This document shows, piece after piece, positions 33,801-44,208 of a stretch of DNA of 64,000 bases; within the stretch, counting starts at the first letter, position 1; each line of letters opens with the position of its first letter. The translations under genes were made by a program, and so were the position numbers. Under the pieces are notes generated by a model that was given only the letters and a program-made list of their open reading frames with translations, searched no databases and had not been told where the DNA came from. This DNA comes from Tetradesmus obliquus (lineage: Eukaryota; Chlorophyta; Chlorophyceae; Sphaeropleales; Scenedesmaceae): NCBI GenBank assembly GCA_030272155.1, contig CP126203.1, forward strand, positions 1,426,001-1,490,000, given 5' to 3'.

Positions 33801-35691
33801 TTTAAAAGCAGCAGCAGATGGAGCAGCCACGCAGCACGCTCTTCGTATCGATGCCTTGCTTGAGGCTAGACCCCTCGCTGCTGCCAACAGGCGGGCACAT
33901 CATCCACGCCTTCACATGTCTCTCCTGCTCCTTTGTGTCACTGTTGCTGCTGCTGCTGCTCCTGCTGCTGTTTTCACCGTCAGGCTAGACCCCTCGCTGG
34001 CGCCTCCTGGCAGGCACATCATCCACGCCTTCACACCTGACTGGATTGACGCCTGGCAGGTGAGTGCGCCAATGCACACAAGCGCATGCCACTTGTTCTG
34101 TGGCACTCCATCGATCATCCTGCAAGCGCCAATCCCCTCGTGTTACAACTTAGGATCATTAAATTGTGTCCTGTTGCGTCCCAACATCCATTCTGTTGCA
34201 CTTGTAGTACATCACTGCACCATGTGCCTGTTGTCACCGCTGCTACCTGCTGCAGGGCATGTCAGCTGTTGATTATGATGAGACCTGTAGGATCAGTACA
34301 AGTATCAGTGATAATCACATCACAACCTCGCTGTCACTGCTGCTGCCAGCCGCAGGGCATGTCACCTGCTGAGTATGAAGCAAAGAAGGAGGCCGTTGCT
34401 GATGAGGTCTGCGCTGATGAGATCACACATAACATGTGCTCCTGCTCTACTCCCATTGCTGCTGCATGCTGCAGGGCATGTCACCTGCCCAGTATGATGC
34501 AAAAAATGAGGCAGTGGCGGATGAGGTCAAACCCACCATGTGTATATAACTGCATCGGACTGCTTTCGCCCGTGTTTGTGGCTGGCCGCAGGGCATGTCG
34601 CCTGCTGAGTATGATGCAAAGAAGGAGGCAGTCGCTGATGAGGTCTGCGCTGATGAGATCACACATAACATGTGCTGCTGCTCCAATCCCATTGCTGCTG
34701 CCTGCTGCAGGGCATGTCACCTGCCGAGTACGATGCAAAGAAGGATGCTGTTGCTGATGAGATCTGTGCCCGCCTGGAGAAGCTGTTCCCGGGGCTGAGG
34801 GCCGGCATCGAGTTCCGGGAGGTGAGGCTGCCGCATTGTGAATGCTGTTTGATTCATAAGGCAAAGGCTTGCAGATCATGCAACAACAGCAGCAGCAGCA
34901 GCAGCAGCAGGGGCCGTGCTGTTCCCGGGGCTGTGAGCTGCCATCGAGTCCGAGGGTGAGGCTGCATACTGAACACGACTGCTTTGCAGCTGCACGCATC
35001 ATGCCGCAGCAGCAGCAGCCTGATGTGCGTGCACTGCATGCTGTGAGGCATCTGCCTGCTGCGTTTGCGAAACTGAGTGATGGGCTTCAACTCTGTCTTC
35101 CCGGGCAGGTGGGCACGCCGCGCACGCACCGGCGCTACCTGTCGCGTGAGGACGGCACGTACGGGCCCATCCCCAGCCGCCGGCCGCTGGGCATGCTCAG
35201 CATGCCCTTCAACAGCACCAGCGTGCAGGTGGGCTGATAAGAAACATGTTTTTCAAAGTACAGCGTAGTGGTAATGATGGTTAGCTTGCAGGGCAGCTGT
35301 CGGCCCCTGGACATGCCCAGCACGCCCCCCAACAGCACCAGCTCTCAATCACTCAACTTCAACTGCACCTAGTGCATGCTCTGCATGCAGGGCCTGTACT
35401 GCGTGAGTGACAGCACCTTCCCCGGGCAAGAAGTCAACGCGCTTGTGTTCAGCAGCTTTGGCTGCCCACCGTCCTCCCCGCCGTCCTAATCATTTCTTGC
35501 TGTGTTACTTGTCGCAGGGCCTGTACTGCGTAGGCGACAGCACCTTCCCCGGGCAAGGAGTCAACGCAGTCGTGTTCAGCGGATTCGGCTGCGCGCACCG
35601 CGTGGCGGTGGATTTGGGCATGGAGCCAGGCTGGCCAGCAGTTGACAAGGCGTACGCTGGCCTGCTGAACTACGTGCGCGACAGGTCATAG
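28992..35691 (+). CDS. CRTISO: Prolycopene (carotenoid) isomerase, plastid
   Basis: FAD/NAD(P)-type isomerase converting tetra-cis to all-trans lycopene in the plastid. The start at 28992 gives a Ser/Arg-rich transit peptide. Exons by eye: 28992-29447 ([20 protein letters not shown], dinucleotide-binding fold), 30275-30435 ([17 protein letters not shown]), 31324-31397 ([14 protein letters not shown]), 32076-32270 ([31 protein letters not shown]), 32464-32574, 32893-33016 ([18 protein letters not shown]), 33558-33713 ([19 protein letters not shown]), 33984-34059 ([20 protein letters not shown]), 34711-34821, 35109-35228 ([17 protein letters not shown]) and 35518-35691 ([20 protein letters not shown]) to TAG. 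Phases are consistent throughout. Length and order match plant CRTISO. The 32464 exon has a poly-Ser end (codons 24-30) unusual for the family. Almost every exon has echoes. Confidence 0.95.
29885..30175 (+). repeat. Three acceptor-side echoes of CRTISO exon 30275-30435
   Basis: Copies start near 29881, 29975 and 30100, each after a TGTGCAG- or TTGCAG-type acceptor. They encode versions of [17 protein letters not shown], increasingly intact toward the real exon. The first has a stop in place of Gln. Confidence 0.88.
30184..30237 (+). repeat. 54-bp intron element, copy 2
   Basis: Same element as 1192-1245, with about two mismatches. It ends 37 bases before the acceptor of CRTISO exon 30275. 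Confidence 0.85.
30536..30738 (+). repeat. Two donor-side echoes of CRTISO exon 30275-30435
   Basis: Copies at about 30536-30581 and 30692-30736 repeat [13 protein letters not shown] with GTAAGG and GTGAGG donors. CAG/GCA microsatellites separate them. Any of the three could act as the donor. Confidence 0.85.
31100..31260 (+). repeat. Two acceptor-side echoes of CRTISO exon 31324-31397
   Basis: Decayed copy near 31103-31145 and a good copy at 31212-31260 encoding [17 protein letters not shown]. The intact exon continues with [11 protein letters not shown] donor-side echo of the same exon lies at 31466-31510. Confidence 0.85.
31426..31451 (+). repeat. Poly-G tract in a CRTISO intron
   Basis: Runs of 8, 5 and 11 G separated by single T bases, on the transcribed-sense strand. 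The runs are long enough for G-quadruplex folding. Confidence 0.85.
31612..31995 (+). repeat. Three acceptor-side echoes of CRTISO exon 32076-32270
   Basis: Copies from 31614, 31772 and 31932 encode [22 protein letters not shown] variants. They are separated by TTGTACTGCC-rich spacers. The middle copy has a stop. Only the fourth, at 32076, continues to [11 protein letters not shown]. Confidence 0.92.
33197..33500 (+). repeat. Three acceptor-side echoes of CRTISO exon 33558-33713
   Basis: Copies from 33197, 33321 and 33436 encode [19 protein letters not shown] up to LPPDT, each preceded by TTGTACTGCTTGCAG. The unit is about 115-125 bases. The intact fourth copy continues with [15 protein letters not shown]. 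Confidence 0.93.
33805..33915 (+). repeat. Intron-less echo joining the ends of CRTISO exons 7 and 8
   Basis: Reads [15 protein letters not shown], which is the 3' end of exon 33558-33713, directly and in frame into [18 protein letters not shown], which is the start of exon 33984-34059. The 270-base intron is replaced by three extra bases. The segment lies inside that intron. Confidence 0.85.
34255..34680 (+). repeat. Four acceptor-side echoes of CRTISO exon 34711-34821
   Basis: Copies from about 34258, 34356, 34476 and 34594 encode [19 protein letters not shown] variants after GCAG acceptors, with a unit of about 118 bases. All break off before [10 protein letters not shown]. Confidence 0.92.
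35392..35465 (+). repeat. Acceptor-side echo of CRTISO last exon
   Basis: After ATGCAG it encodes [20 protein letters not shown] and then breaks off. The intact exon starts at 35518. An echo of the preceding exon (LSMP-like) lies at 35290-35345. Confidence 0.88.
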
Positions 35692-35724
35692 TAACTGTTA
35701 CATGCCATGTTACGTGACATTCAG

Positions 35725-35829
35725 GCTGTGCACACCGCGTGGCAGGTGACCTGGGCATAAAGCCTGGCTGGCCAGCAGTTGACAAGGCGCACGCTGGCCT
35801 GCTGAACTACGTGCGCGACAGGTCATAGT
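35725..35829 (+). repeat. Echo of the CRTISO 3' end, beyond the stop codon
   Basis: Repeats [20 protein letters not shown] and a second TAG at 35827, with a decayed start. It lies in the 3' untranslated region. Confidence 0.9.
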
Positions 35830-37290
35830 AACACACGAGTGAAGTTATCTAGCGGTAGGGACTGGGCGCCCTCTTCATTCTGGGATGTTGCTGGAGCTGT
35901 TGTGTGTCCTGGCTGCTGCGCAGCAGCTGCTGCTGCTGCCGCAGCAGCAGCTGGGAAATGGAGCTGAGGAGCTGTGGCATGCCAGGGCAGCTGGTGCTGC
36001 AGCTGGGAAATGGAGCTGAGGAGCTGTGCCAAGGCTTGAATGTGTTTGAACTCAATACGTGATCACTGGCTGCAGCGCATCCTCTTTTTGTTGCAGCTCC
36101 ATTGGGGTGTATTCATGTCATGCATGCCATTCCACATGGCCGCCAGCATTGTCGGGCTGCTGTGCGGGTACACAGCAATGCTTGTAGTGCTTCCGCCACC
36201 TGCAGCGAATCAATTAGTAGTTTTGTGCACTGGGTGCCCTCTTAATTGTGCGTCACATGTGCACCTGCAAGGCATGTGGAAGCCAGCGGTGCTGTTTCCC
36301 TGCCATCGGTTGTAACTCTTTATACAGCACAAGCTGTGCATGGTCTGAAATGTGGAGATGGGGGCTTCAAGATCTCTAGAAAGGCCATAAATGTGACGTT
36401 ATGACAGTCAGTACAGCTAGGAATGACAACGCCAGGTGTGACGCGCAGCAATTGCTGCTGTCGCGGCACAGCCTTGTGCGCAGACACGTGTGCCATATGA
36501 TGACAGTGGACATGGTTAACGTAGTTATACGTGAGTGACCATATAAGGATGTAAATGCCACAAGTAATCACATTTGCAAGCAAAGCGCCACAGATCACAC
36601 TGCCGCAATGCATTGTCCTGCACATTAGATCTCTACATGCTGCCATACAGGATCATGCCGCCAAAATGCTGCCGGGCTTTCGACAAAAGGCGCAATACAT
36701 GATGCGCACTTAAGGAGTCGCGGCGTCAACAGGGCATTGGACATGCTGCAAAGTGGCAGCAGTAGCTACCGCCTGCATGTGCAGGTTGTGACAGCCTACT
36801 GCATACCAAGTACACATAGCTGTGTGAGCAACCATAGCAGCTGTGTGAAGTGCTGGGTAACCTCACAGTCAGCAGCTGTCTCCGCAGATCATCAGCACAG
36901 TAAATAATATTCAACACTGGCCCAGCTGCATGCATCGTGCCAGTAGCCTCGAACCTCTGTACTTGCAGGAACACCTCACACAAGCTTTACGCACAACACA
37001 ACTCTCAAGCAGCCTGGCTGCTGCTGCGGCTGAGGCTCAGCATACCAAACCACGGCAGCTCTTATTCAGAGCCGCCTCACCACACAGACCAGCGCCATGA
37101 TCTGCTGTAATAGTCCTGCAAAGGCGTGTCAGCAAATATACTCATACACACACATGCGCGCCCTGGCGCTGCCTTTCAAGCACACTGTACACTGATTCAA
37201 ATGTTTATTGATACCATACAGCCCCCCAGAACTTACAACAAGCTGCTGCAGCAGTGCTGCTCCCTCCACCATGCTGGCAGGTGCACAGCA
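35830..37290. other. Intergenic stretch
   Basis: No supportable gene. 35975-36035 holds a direct repeat of about 40 bases (CTGGGAAATGGAGCTGAGGA twice). A short minus-strand frame near 37127-37075 could be a last exon of the hypothetical gene to the right. Confidence 0.4.
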
Positions 37291-37292
37291 CG

Positions 37293-38021
37293 TCACACAT
37301 AAGGCCAGCAGACAGGCCAAGCAGCATGCGCAGTGGGTGAGTGCGGCGCAGCAACAACGTCGTTGTCCATGGTGCTGCTGTCGTCTACAGGAACCGCTGC
37401 TGCTGCAGCCGCAGCTGCTGCCACTGGTGCTGCCAGCGCGTGGTGGCCTTTCCTGTAGCTCTGCTTGCTGCTGCTGCTCTGGCTGTGCTTGATGCTGTTG
37501 TTGTCCCGGCTGATGCTGATGCCATCCAAGTGGTGCTGCTGGTGCGCATCTAGCATCCCTTGCAGGAAACTCAGCCACGCAGGCCTCTCAGTGCTGCCAT
37601 GGTCACCTGCTGTTGCTGGATGTGTTGGGGGATTGCTGTGTGATGTTGTTCCTGCAAGCTGCACAGGAGCCTTGTGGTGCTGCAGGAGTTCCTGCCAGTG
37701 CCTGCTGGCTTGATGCTGTTGTCCTGCAGGAGCTGCTGATGATGATGTGTGTGCACGCTCCTTTCCTCGCATCCTGTGGCTGGATGAGAAGGGGTTCACT
37801 TGTGCGCTGCAGGAAGCAAGAGCGGACAGGGTGCAGCATGGCGAGCAGCAGCAGTCAGAGGCAGCTTCACGTAGACGCGCAGACATGGACATACACAGCG
37901 CACCCAATAGTTCTCGATGGACAACGAATCCCCTGGTGCATGCAGTTTGCACGGACACTGATATATTGACTTGGACTTCAAGCAGAACCTGTACATGTGA
38001 ATACCACATGTGACTGTGCAC
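37293..38021 (-). CDS. Hypothetical Gln/Ala/His-rich protein
   Basis: Open frame of 242 codons on the minus strand with ERPAWLSFLQGMLDAHQQHHLDG in the middle, flanked by low-complexity His/Gln/Ser and Ala runs. No family is recognised. A possible upstream exon near 38095-38050 encodes SADELWLHQHHQPNR with a CAG-GTACGA donor. The frame may be kept open partly by CAG/GCA-rich composition, so this is only a candidate. Confidence 0.3.
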   Translation of the reverse strand: MHSHMWYSHVQVLLEVQVNISVSVQTACTRGFVVHRELLGALCMSMSARLREAASDCCCSPCCTLSALASCSAQVNPFSSSHRMRGKERAHTSSSAAPAGQQHQASRHWQELLQHHKAPVQLAGTTSHSNPPTHPATAGDHGSTERPAWLSFLQGMLDAHQQHHLDGISISRDNNSIKHSQSSSSKQSYRKGHHALAAPVAAAAAAAAAVPVDDSSTMDNDVVAAPHSPTAHAAWPVCWPYV

Positions 38022-38602
38022 ACCATCTTTCGGTCGTACCTGTTCGGCTGGTGGTGTTGATGCAGCCAGAGCTCATCTGCTGACGGCCAGGACATCATCT
38101 GTTTAGACCTGCCAGTAAGAAAAGACGCAGGTCAGGTGAGTGGCCGGCACGCAACTTGTGGAGCATCCTAGCTGTAGCCAGGAGCAGTGACATCCACAGG
38201 ACAGCCATCGGTCAGTAGGCACCTTACGGTTTTCTTGGGCCAGCAAGGTTGTACTTGTTCAGTGATTATCCTGACAGCAGATAAAGAGCAAGCGCGTGAC
38301 TGCCGTGAACACGAAGCAGGCGGGAAAGATACCAGAAAGGCGCTTTGAACTCTTGATGTGCAGCAGATGGAAACAAGTGTAATCAACTTCAACGAAGTGC
38401 ACGTTCGTCTGGTGCGTTTACAAAAGCCACACCCAATGAGTCACTAGGACCCAGACCCTGCCTGCTCAAGAGGGTCTCTCTTCGAGGTCCTCAAAGGTCC
38501 CTCAAGAGCGGAGGCAGCAGGCACGGTCCAGTCGCAGGTGTCAGCTTAGGTAGTGCTTTCACCTTCGTTTCTTTTAAGTTTGCGAGCTTCATCCTGCTTT
38601 GT

Positions 38603-39049
38603 TTGTCACGCTTTGCCCGTGTCCCTTTCAGAGACTGCCCCCGTTCCAAGACGAACAGCATGATCGGACAATCAATGCTAAGGTCAAATGGACCGTGTTT
38701 GTTTCCACGTCGTTGTTTGTCGACAGAGCAGACCAGAGTAGTTGGCTTGCGGCCGTGCCTGCGCAACAGCAGGCCTTGTGCGTCAAGGCTGCTATGCAAA
38801 GACAGCAATGAACGCCAACAAACATCTTCAGATGGCGATTGGGAGAACTCGCGCTTGCTGCAGTTGCTGAGGGAGCGGCAACAGCAGGGTAAGTTGCCAG
38901 GTGGCAGCAGTCGGTGCTGCATGGGGCTTGTGCCCTCATCAAACGTGTTTAGATCAAGGTGCACAGCTATTGGTAACATATGATGGTATCCGCATGTGAG
39001 ATACATGACAGTGCCTGCATGCAGTCACTGTGCAAAGCCTCTGCGAACT

Positions 39050-39081
<32 letters not shown>

Positions 39082-40703
39082 CGCAGCAGCTGCTTGTACC
39101 ATGCCCTGCATGCAACCAGCGCACATTCAAATGTGCGCTCCATCGTGATAATTGGTGTTCCTGCATGTTCCTGCAGGCAAGCGTCAAGGCCCTGGCAAGG
39201 TCTTCCTGGTCGGCACAGGCCCCGGAGACCCCGGGCTGCTCACGCTGCGTGCAGTGCAGCTTATGCAAACAGCAGACGTGGTGCTGTACGACCGCCTCGT
39301 GTCAGACGACATCCTGCAGCTGGTGCATGGCGGGGCGCGCATGGTGTATGTGGGCAAGCAGGCGGGCTACCACACACGCACACAGGTGGGCGTGCTTGCA
39401 GGAAGCTTGCAGGAAGCTTTGCAGGAGTGGCAGCAGCTTCAGCTGGGATGATGTTTCGCCAGTGGTGAGCGCATGAGTCACCCGCAGCAACGGCCTACAG
39501 CTGTAGCAGCAGGCATTGCTGGTGCACAGCAGCAGCGCATCCATTTGTGCAGCAACCACCAGCCCTCTTGTGGTGACCTGGAATCCAGCCGTGCCAGCTC
39601 ACGAACCTGCTGCTGCTGCTGCTGCTTGCAGGCTGAGATCCACGAGCTGCTGCTGGACTTTGCAGAGGCAGGCGCAACAGTCATCCGGCTCAAAGGCGGC
39701 GACCCTTATGTCTTTGGCAGGGGCGGCGAGGAGGTGCAGTACCTGCAGCAGCACGGCATCAGCGTGCACTGCGTGCCCGGCATCACTGCTGCCGCAGGCA
39801 TCTGCGCAGAGCTGGGCATCCCAATGACCCACAGGTGTGTTTGGTGTGTGGTACAGGTGTGCTAGATAGAAAGATAGAGGGGTTACACGGTGTGTTCATG
39901 TGGCATACACCACCACAGACACCTGGTAAAATAGGAAGCTGCAAGCAGCTCAGCTCGGGCTGTGCAGGTGTGCAGGTGTGCTGTGTGCAACGGCTGAGTC
40001 AGCAGCAGCTAGGACCATATAATGTATGATTTGCGCGCACCTTGTTCTGTTCAGTGGCAGTACGATGCCTTACCCACTGGCGCTGGTGCAGCTTCCTGCC
40101 AGCACAATATCTGGAATTTTAGGGTTCCCTGGTAGTAAGCTGTCTCACCGCCCCTCTTGCTGCCTCCCTTGCTGCTGCGTACTGCTGCATCACAGGGGCG
40201 TTGCAACCAGCGTACGATTCCTCACAGGCCACTCCCGCGAAGGTGGCGAGTCCCAGCTGGATGAGACCCTCGCAGCAGCTGCAGACCCCCACACCACACT
40301 CATCGTATACATGGGCCTCGGCACGCTGCCGCTGCTGGTGCAGCAGCTTCGAGCTCGCGGCATGCCTGCAGACATGCCTGCTGTGGCTGTTGAGCGCGGC
40401 ACTACATCAGAGCAGCGAGTTGTGTTTGACACGCTGCAGCAGCTGCATGGCAGTATAAAAGAGGCTGCGCTGCAGTCTCCTACGCTGCTGGTGATTGGGC
40501 AGGTAGTGGCATTAGCTCCTGGGTGGCAAGATGTGCAGGAGGCAGCAGCGGCTGGCGGGCTGTCGGCAGCAGCAGCATCTGCTGCTGTTACAGCGGCGCA
40601 CGACTGTGCACGATTACAGCTGGAGGATGCAAGGGCAGCAGTGCTGACGCTCCAGCAGCAGCAGCAGCAGCAGCAGGTTCGGCAGCATGCGGCCAGTGGC
40701 TGA
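38603..40703 (+). CDS. UPM1: Uroporphyrinogen-III C-methyltransferase (SUMT)
   Basis: Methylates uroporphyrinogen III twice with SAM to precorrin-2, the first step toward siroheme for plastid nitrite and sulfite reductases. Exons: 38603-38888 (transit peptide with many Arg, Ser and Cys), 39178-39385 ([19 protein letters not shown], the N-terminal signature, then [11 protein letters not shown]), 39632-39834 ([18 protein letters not shown], the second signature, then [17 protein letters not shown]) and 40196-40703 ([45 protein letters not shown]). Phases agree at the last three exons. There is no CysG-type dehydrogenase/chelatase domain, as in plant UPM1. The end is a Gln-rich extension. This gene is almost free of echoes, unlike its neighbours. 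Confidence 0.93.
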
Positions 40704-42091
40704 GCACTTGAGCTACACCGCTGTGCATGACAGTCAGGCGGCTGGTGTGGGGTTGGTTGATCGGGTCGACCTGGCGATTGGATGATGGCTGCGGTGCTTG
40801 GAGAGCTGTTATGTGTCACATTCGCAAGCTGCAACCTTAGCCAGCCATCCGTGAGAGCCGGCGGGATCGTTTGTCAGATGCATCAATAGGCACTTGATGT
40901 ACGGCTCGGGTGATCGTGGGTCATGCTGGCAATCAGCTGGTGTTCTGTATCATATGTTTGTTGCAGCAATGAAGCGCCAGGGCGCTCAACTGTGTTCGCT
41001 GCAATATGCGACCCAGTGATGAGGTTGTGCACATCACTTCCATTTGTTTGGTGTGGGTCACACGCAGCATTTACCACCAATATTGGCACTGGCATTTATG
41101 CCAGATGGCCTAGCCTTTTCAACATTGGTGTATGTCACAAGCAGTTCTAGGGCTGAAAGCTTGAAAGAAAGCATATGTTGTGCAGCACAGTGGCCCAATC
41201 AGAGCGCATTCTGAGTTAGCATATTGTGGCGTTGTTGGTCTGGCACACTTCTGCAGCATACCAAAGAGCAGCTGAGTCGCTGTCACTGACAGCTTGGCAT
41301 GCTTGACATGGTAGCATGCTAGGCCATGTGACCGGGCGTTACAGAAGGCTGAATGTGGGTGTGTTATGGGCCAGGTGCCTGCAGGCAGTCTCACCAGTAA
41401 GCAACATGACCACATGTGTTTTGGTGCAGCTGTTGCTGCTGCTGCTTCGGCATGGTGGATGACTGAGCATCCGGCTGCTGGCTGGCTAACTACGCCGTGA
41501 CGGGTAACAGCACGGTGTCGAAATCTAACGCCAGTTCATCAGTACGGTTGGTTGGTGCATGATCATGCTAATATGCTGCATGCTTTTGCAGTGTGTATTG
41601 TCTTTCTTGCAATTCCTTATACTAATCAGCGTGACATGATGCTGGTGGCCCCTGCTTGTAATCTCTTCACCTGGTCGTGGCGGAGGCGGCAGTGTGTGGT
41701 AAACCTAGGACTGCGAGAGCGTGTGTCTGAATCTGTGTTTCGCGCGGCTATCCCTGCTATATACTGTTGCTGTATGATTCTGTGTCTACTGAAGCTGGTT
41801 CCTTCTGTTAACCAAGTTCGCTGCGGCCGAGGCACTTCGCTGCGGCCGAGGCACTTAGTTCGCTGCGGCCGACGCACTTACAGCTAAGGCGTGACGTCTT
41901 GCACTTTGACTGCATTTTGGGGGTATTGAGGTTCTGACCACGACGTTGAGCATTCTTCGCAGCGTCTTGCAGGTGCAGCCAGTGTTTGCGGAGCTGCCGA
42001 CCCGCCCTGCCCTGCAGCTGTGTTTCTCTTTGGTTGCTAAGCCAAGCTGTTTACGCACGATTTGAACTGCTTTATTTACTAGTCAGTGTAA
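40704..42091. other. Intergenic stretch
   Basis: No supported gene. Contains the short tandem repeat at 41817-41880. An acceptor-like TTGCAG followed by an open stretch near 41971-42060 could be part of the next gene. Confidence 0.4.
41817..41880 (+). repeat. Short tandem repeat TTCGCTGCGGCCGAGGCAC, three copies
   Basis: Units start at 41817, 41836 and 41859, the third with a 4-base spacer and one substitution. The CpG-rich unit stands out from its surroundings. Confidence 0.85.
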
Positions 42092-43802
42092 ATGGTGCAG
42101 TGCGGGGCCTGGTGGCACAGCATCCTGCGGGCGCTGAGCAGCAGTCAAGACACCAAGGACTGCTTGGGCAGCAGTCAAGACACCAAGCACTCCTTGGGCA
42201 GCAGTCAAGACCCCAAGCACTCATTGCCAAGAAGTCCCAAGTTGGGAGCTGAGCTCCCAAGCCTGCTCGAGCAGCCACTGCAGCAAGAGCATGTAGAAGC
42301 AGTGCTGGACATCTGCAAAGACACCAAGGAGCTCCAAAGCCTCCTTGAGCAGCCGCTGCAGCAAGAGCATGTAGAAGCAGTGCTGGATATCTGCATACAG
42401 CGCCACCTGGCTGCAGAGGATCTCTGCCGCTTGAGGGCCGGCAGCCGCTCACTGCAGCAGCTGTGCAGCAAGCGCATCAGCGCTGCACTGCTGCTGCGCA
42501 GCGTGGCAGCATCAGCACAGGCAGCAGCACCAGCCTTACCTGCAGCACCGGCACCTTCAGTCATAACACCTGACTTCGTCAACTTCATCAAACCGCCGCC
42601 ACCTCTAGCAGACGAGGGCAACAGCATAAAGGCACTACGCTGGCTGCTGCGCCAGCCTGCAGTGACAGCAGCCATGCTCAAGAAGTGCAGCCAGCAGCTG
42701 CTGGAAATCCCGGGTGTGCCCCTTGCTGCTGCAGAGACTTTGGTGGCGGCTGGGATCCGAGGTCAGGTCACACTGCAGCGGCTAGCAGCGAGCGCATACA
42801 ATGGTTATGACGGGCCAGTGGCGTGGGCGCTTGCGGTTGCTGATGCTGGGGTGCCTCTGCAGGAGTGGGCTGCTGGCCTGCCTGCAGAGCTGCGCACGAT
42901 TGCCTGTGGCGGCAACTTGACAGAGGAGGTGGGTGTGTGGCTGCAGCAGCACTGCCAGGCTGCAACAGGAACATAGCAATTGGTACGGCAAGGCCACCAG
43001 GCCTGTCTGCTTGGGGTCTGGTGTGCAGCAACAGTCGTATCTGGCTGACAGCCGCACCGATCGTGTCTGATATGTTTGCAGACCGTTTGAATCAAAGTAA
43101 CACGTGCACAGCGCTGGTTTGATTACAGACAATTGCAAACCAATTCGCCGTGCCTGCAACATCCCCGCTGCTGTTGCTGCTGCCACAGATGCTGCAGGAC
43201 CTGAACCCGGCCCGCACAGCAGACCTGCTTGCTGTCGCCCTCAGCATGGCAGCGCCCCGCACCGCGGACGGCTCCCCCTGGCATGTCTCTATCAGCCGCG
43301 CAGCAATCACCTCCATCAGCAGCATGTTCAAGCGGCCCGCATGGAACACCACAGTGCAGCTCTCGGCAGCAGCAGTAGAGGCGCTTCTGCGGCTGGCTGT
43401 GCGGTTGTGCAGCGCCCCCATAAGCACACACTCTGCAGCCAACTTGCCGGAGTTGCTGCTGTCAATTTGCTGGCTGCCTGCTGCTGATGACCTGGCAAGA
43501 CAGGGACCCTTGTGGAGCTCGCATACAGCGTTATATAGCCGCAGGGGCGCCAGCCGGTGCTGTGTGCTGCCCCATATTTCCTGCAGATGCTAGCTCCTAC
43601 AGAGGGTGACAGGAAACTCACGCATGGGCAAGTGGAGCTGCTGCTGTCTTTGCTGGTGGGCCCGGCAGCAGCGGTGGCAGCAGAAGTGTACAGCAAGGCC
43701 ATGCCCAGGCCTCATGACTGCACAATTCTGCATGCGCATGCGCATTGGCTGTGCAGCCAGCCGGGAGCAGCAGCAGCTGCGGCACGCCTTGGGCTGCTGT
43801 AG
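42092..43802 (+). CDS. Hypothetical helical protein with in-frame internal repeats
   Basis: Exon 1 42092-42928 (279 codons, GTGGGT donor), exon 2 from 43189 (MLQDLNPARTADLLAVALS) and a last exon 43587-43802. Exon 1 starts with three 10-residue repeats (SSQDTKHSLG type), then two 26-residue repeats (LLEQPLQQEHVEAVLDIC). It continues with Leu/Ala-rich helical segments such as ALRWLLRQPAVTAAML and VTLQRLAASAYNGYDG. The composition suggests a helical-repeat fold, but no family is recognised. The donor of exon 2 is not clear. Confidence 0.6.
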
Positions 43803-44208
43803 TGAAGTGTCAGGGTCACGGGCGGCAGTGCACTGTGCACGTGTTGTGGCGGTACGAATGCTGGGCTGCTGCATGCAGCTGCAGCAAGCCTGCGGTAGTG
43901 GAGTGTCAGTGACAGTGTACTGTCAACGGCTGCAGGAGCTTGTTGACGATCTTATGAGGTGATTTTCATGCTACCGCCGTTCCAAAAAGCGTATCATTGG
44001 TATTCAGGTATATCGCAATCCTTCAGCATAATGAAACAAGCAGCGTACTGTCTGTAATGGTTGTTCGCCTAGACGCGCTCCTCCGAGCTCAACCTGCTCA
44101 TTATGACCAGCTATATCGTAGATCTCCGGAGGTCGAACGGTGAGGATATGCTATTCGTGTGCCTCATCCGTCTGCTCACCATTACTAGCTCGTGCACTCG
44201 TCCAGAAC

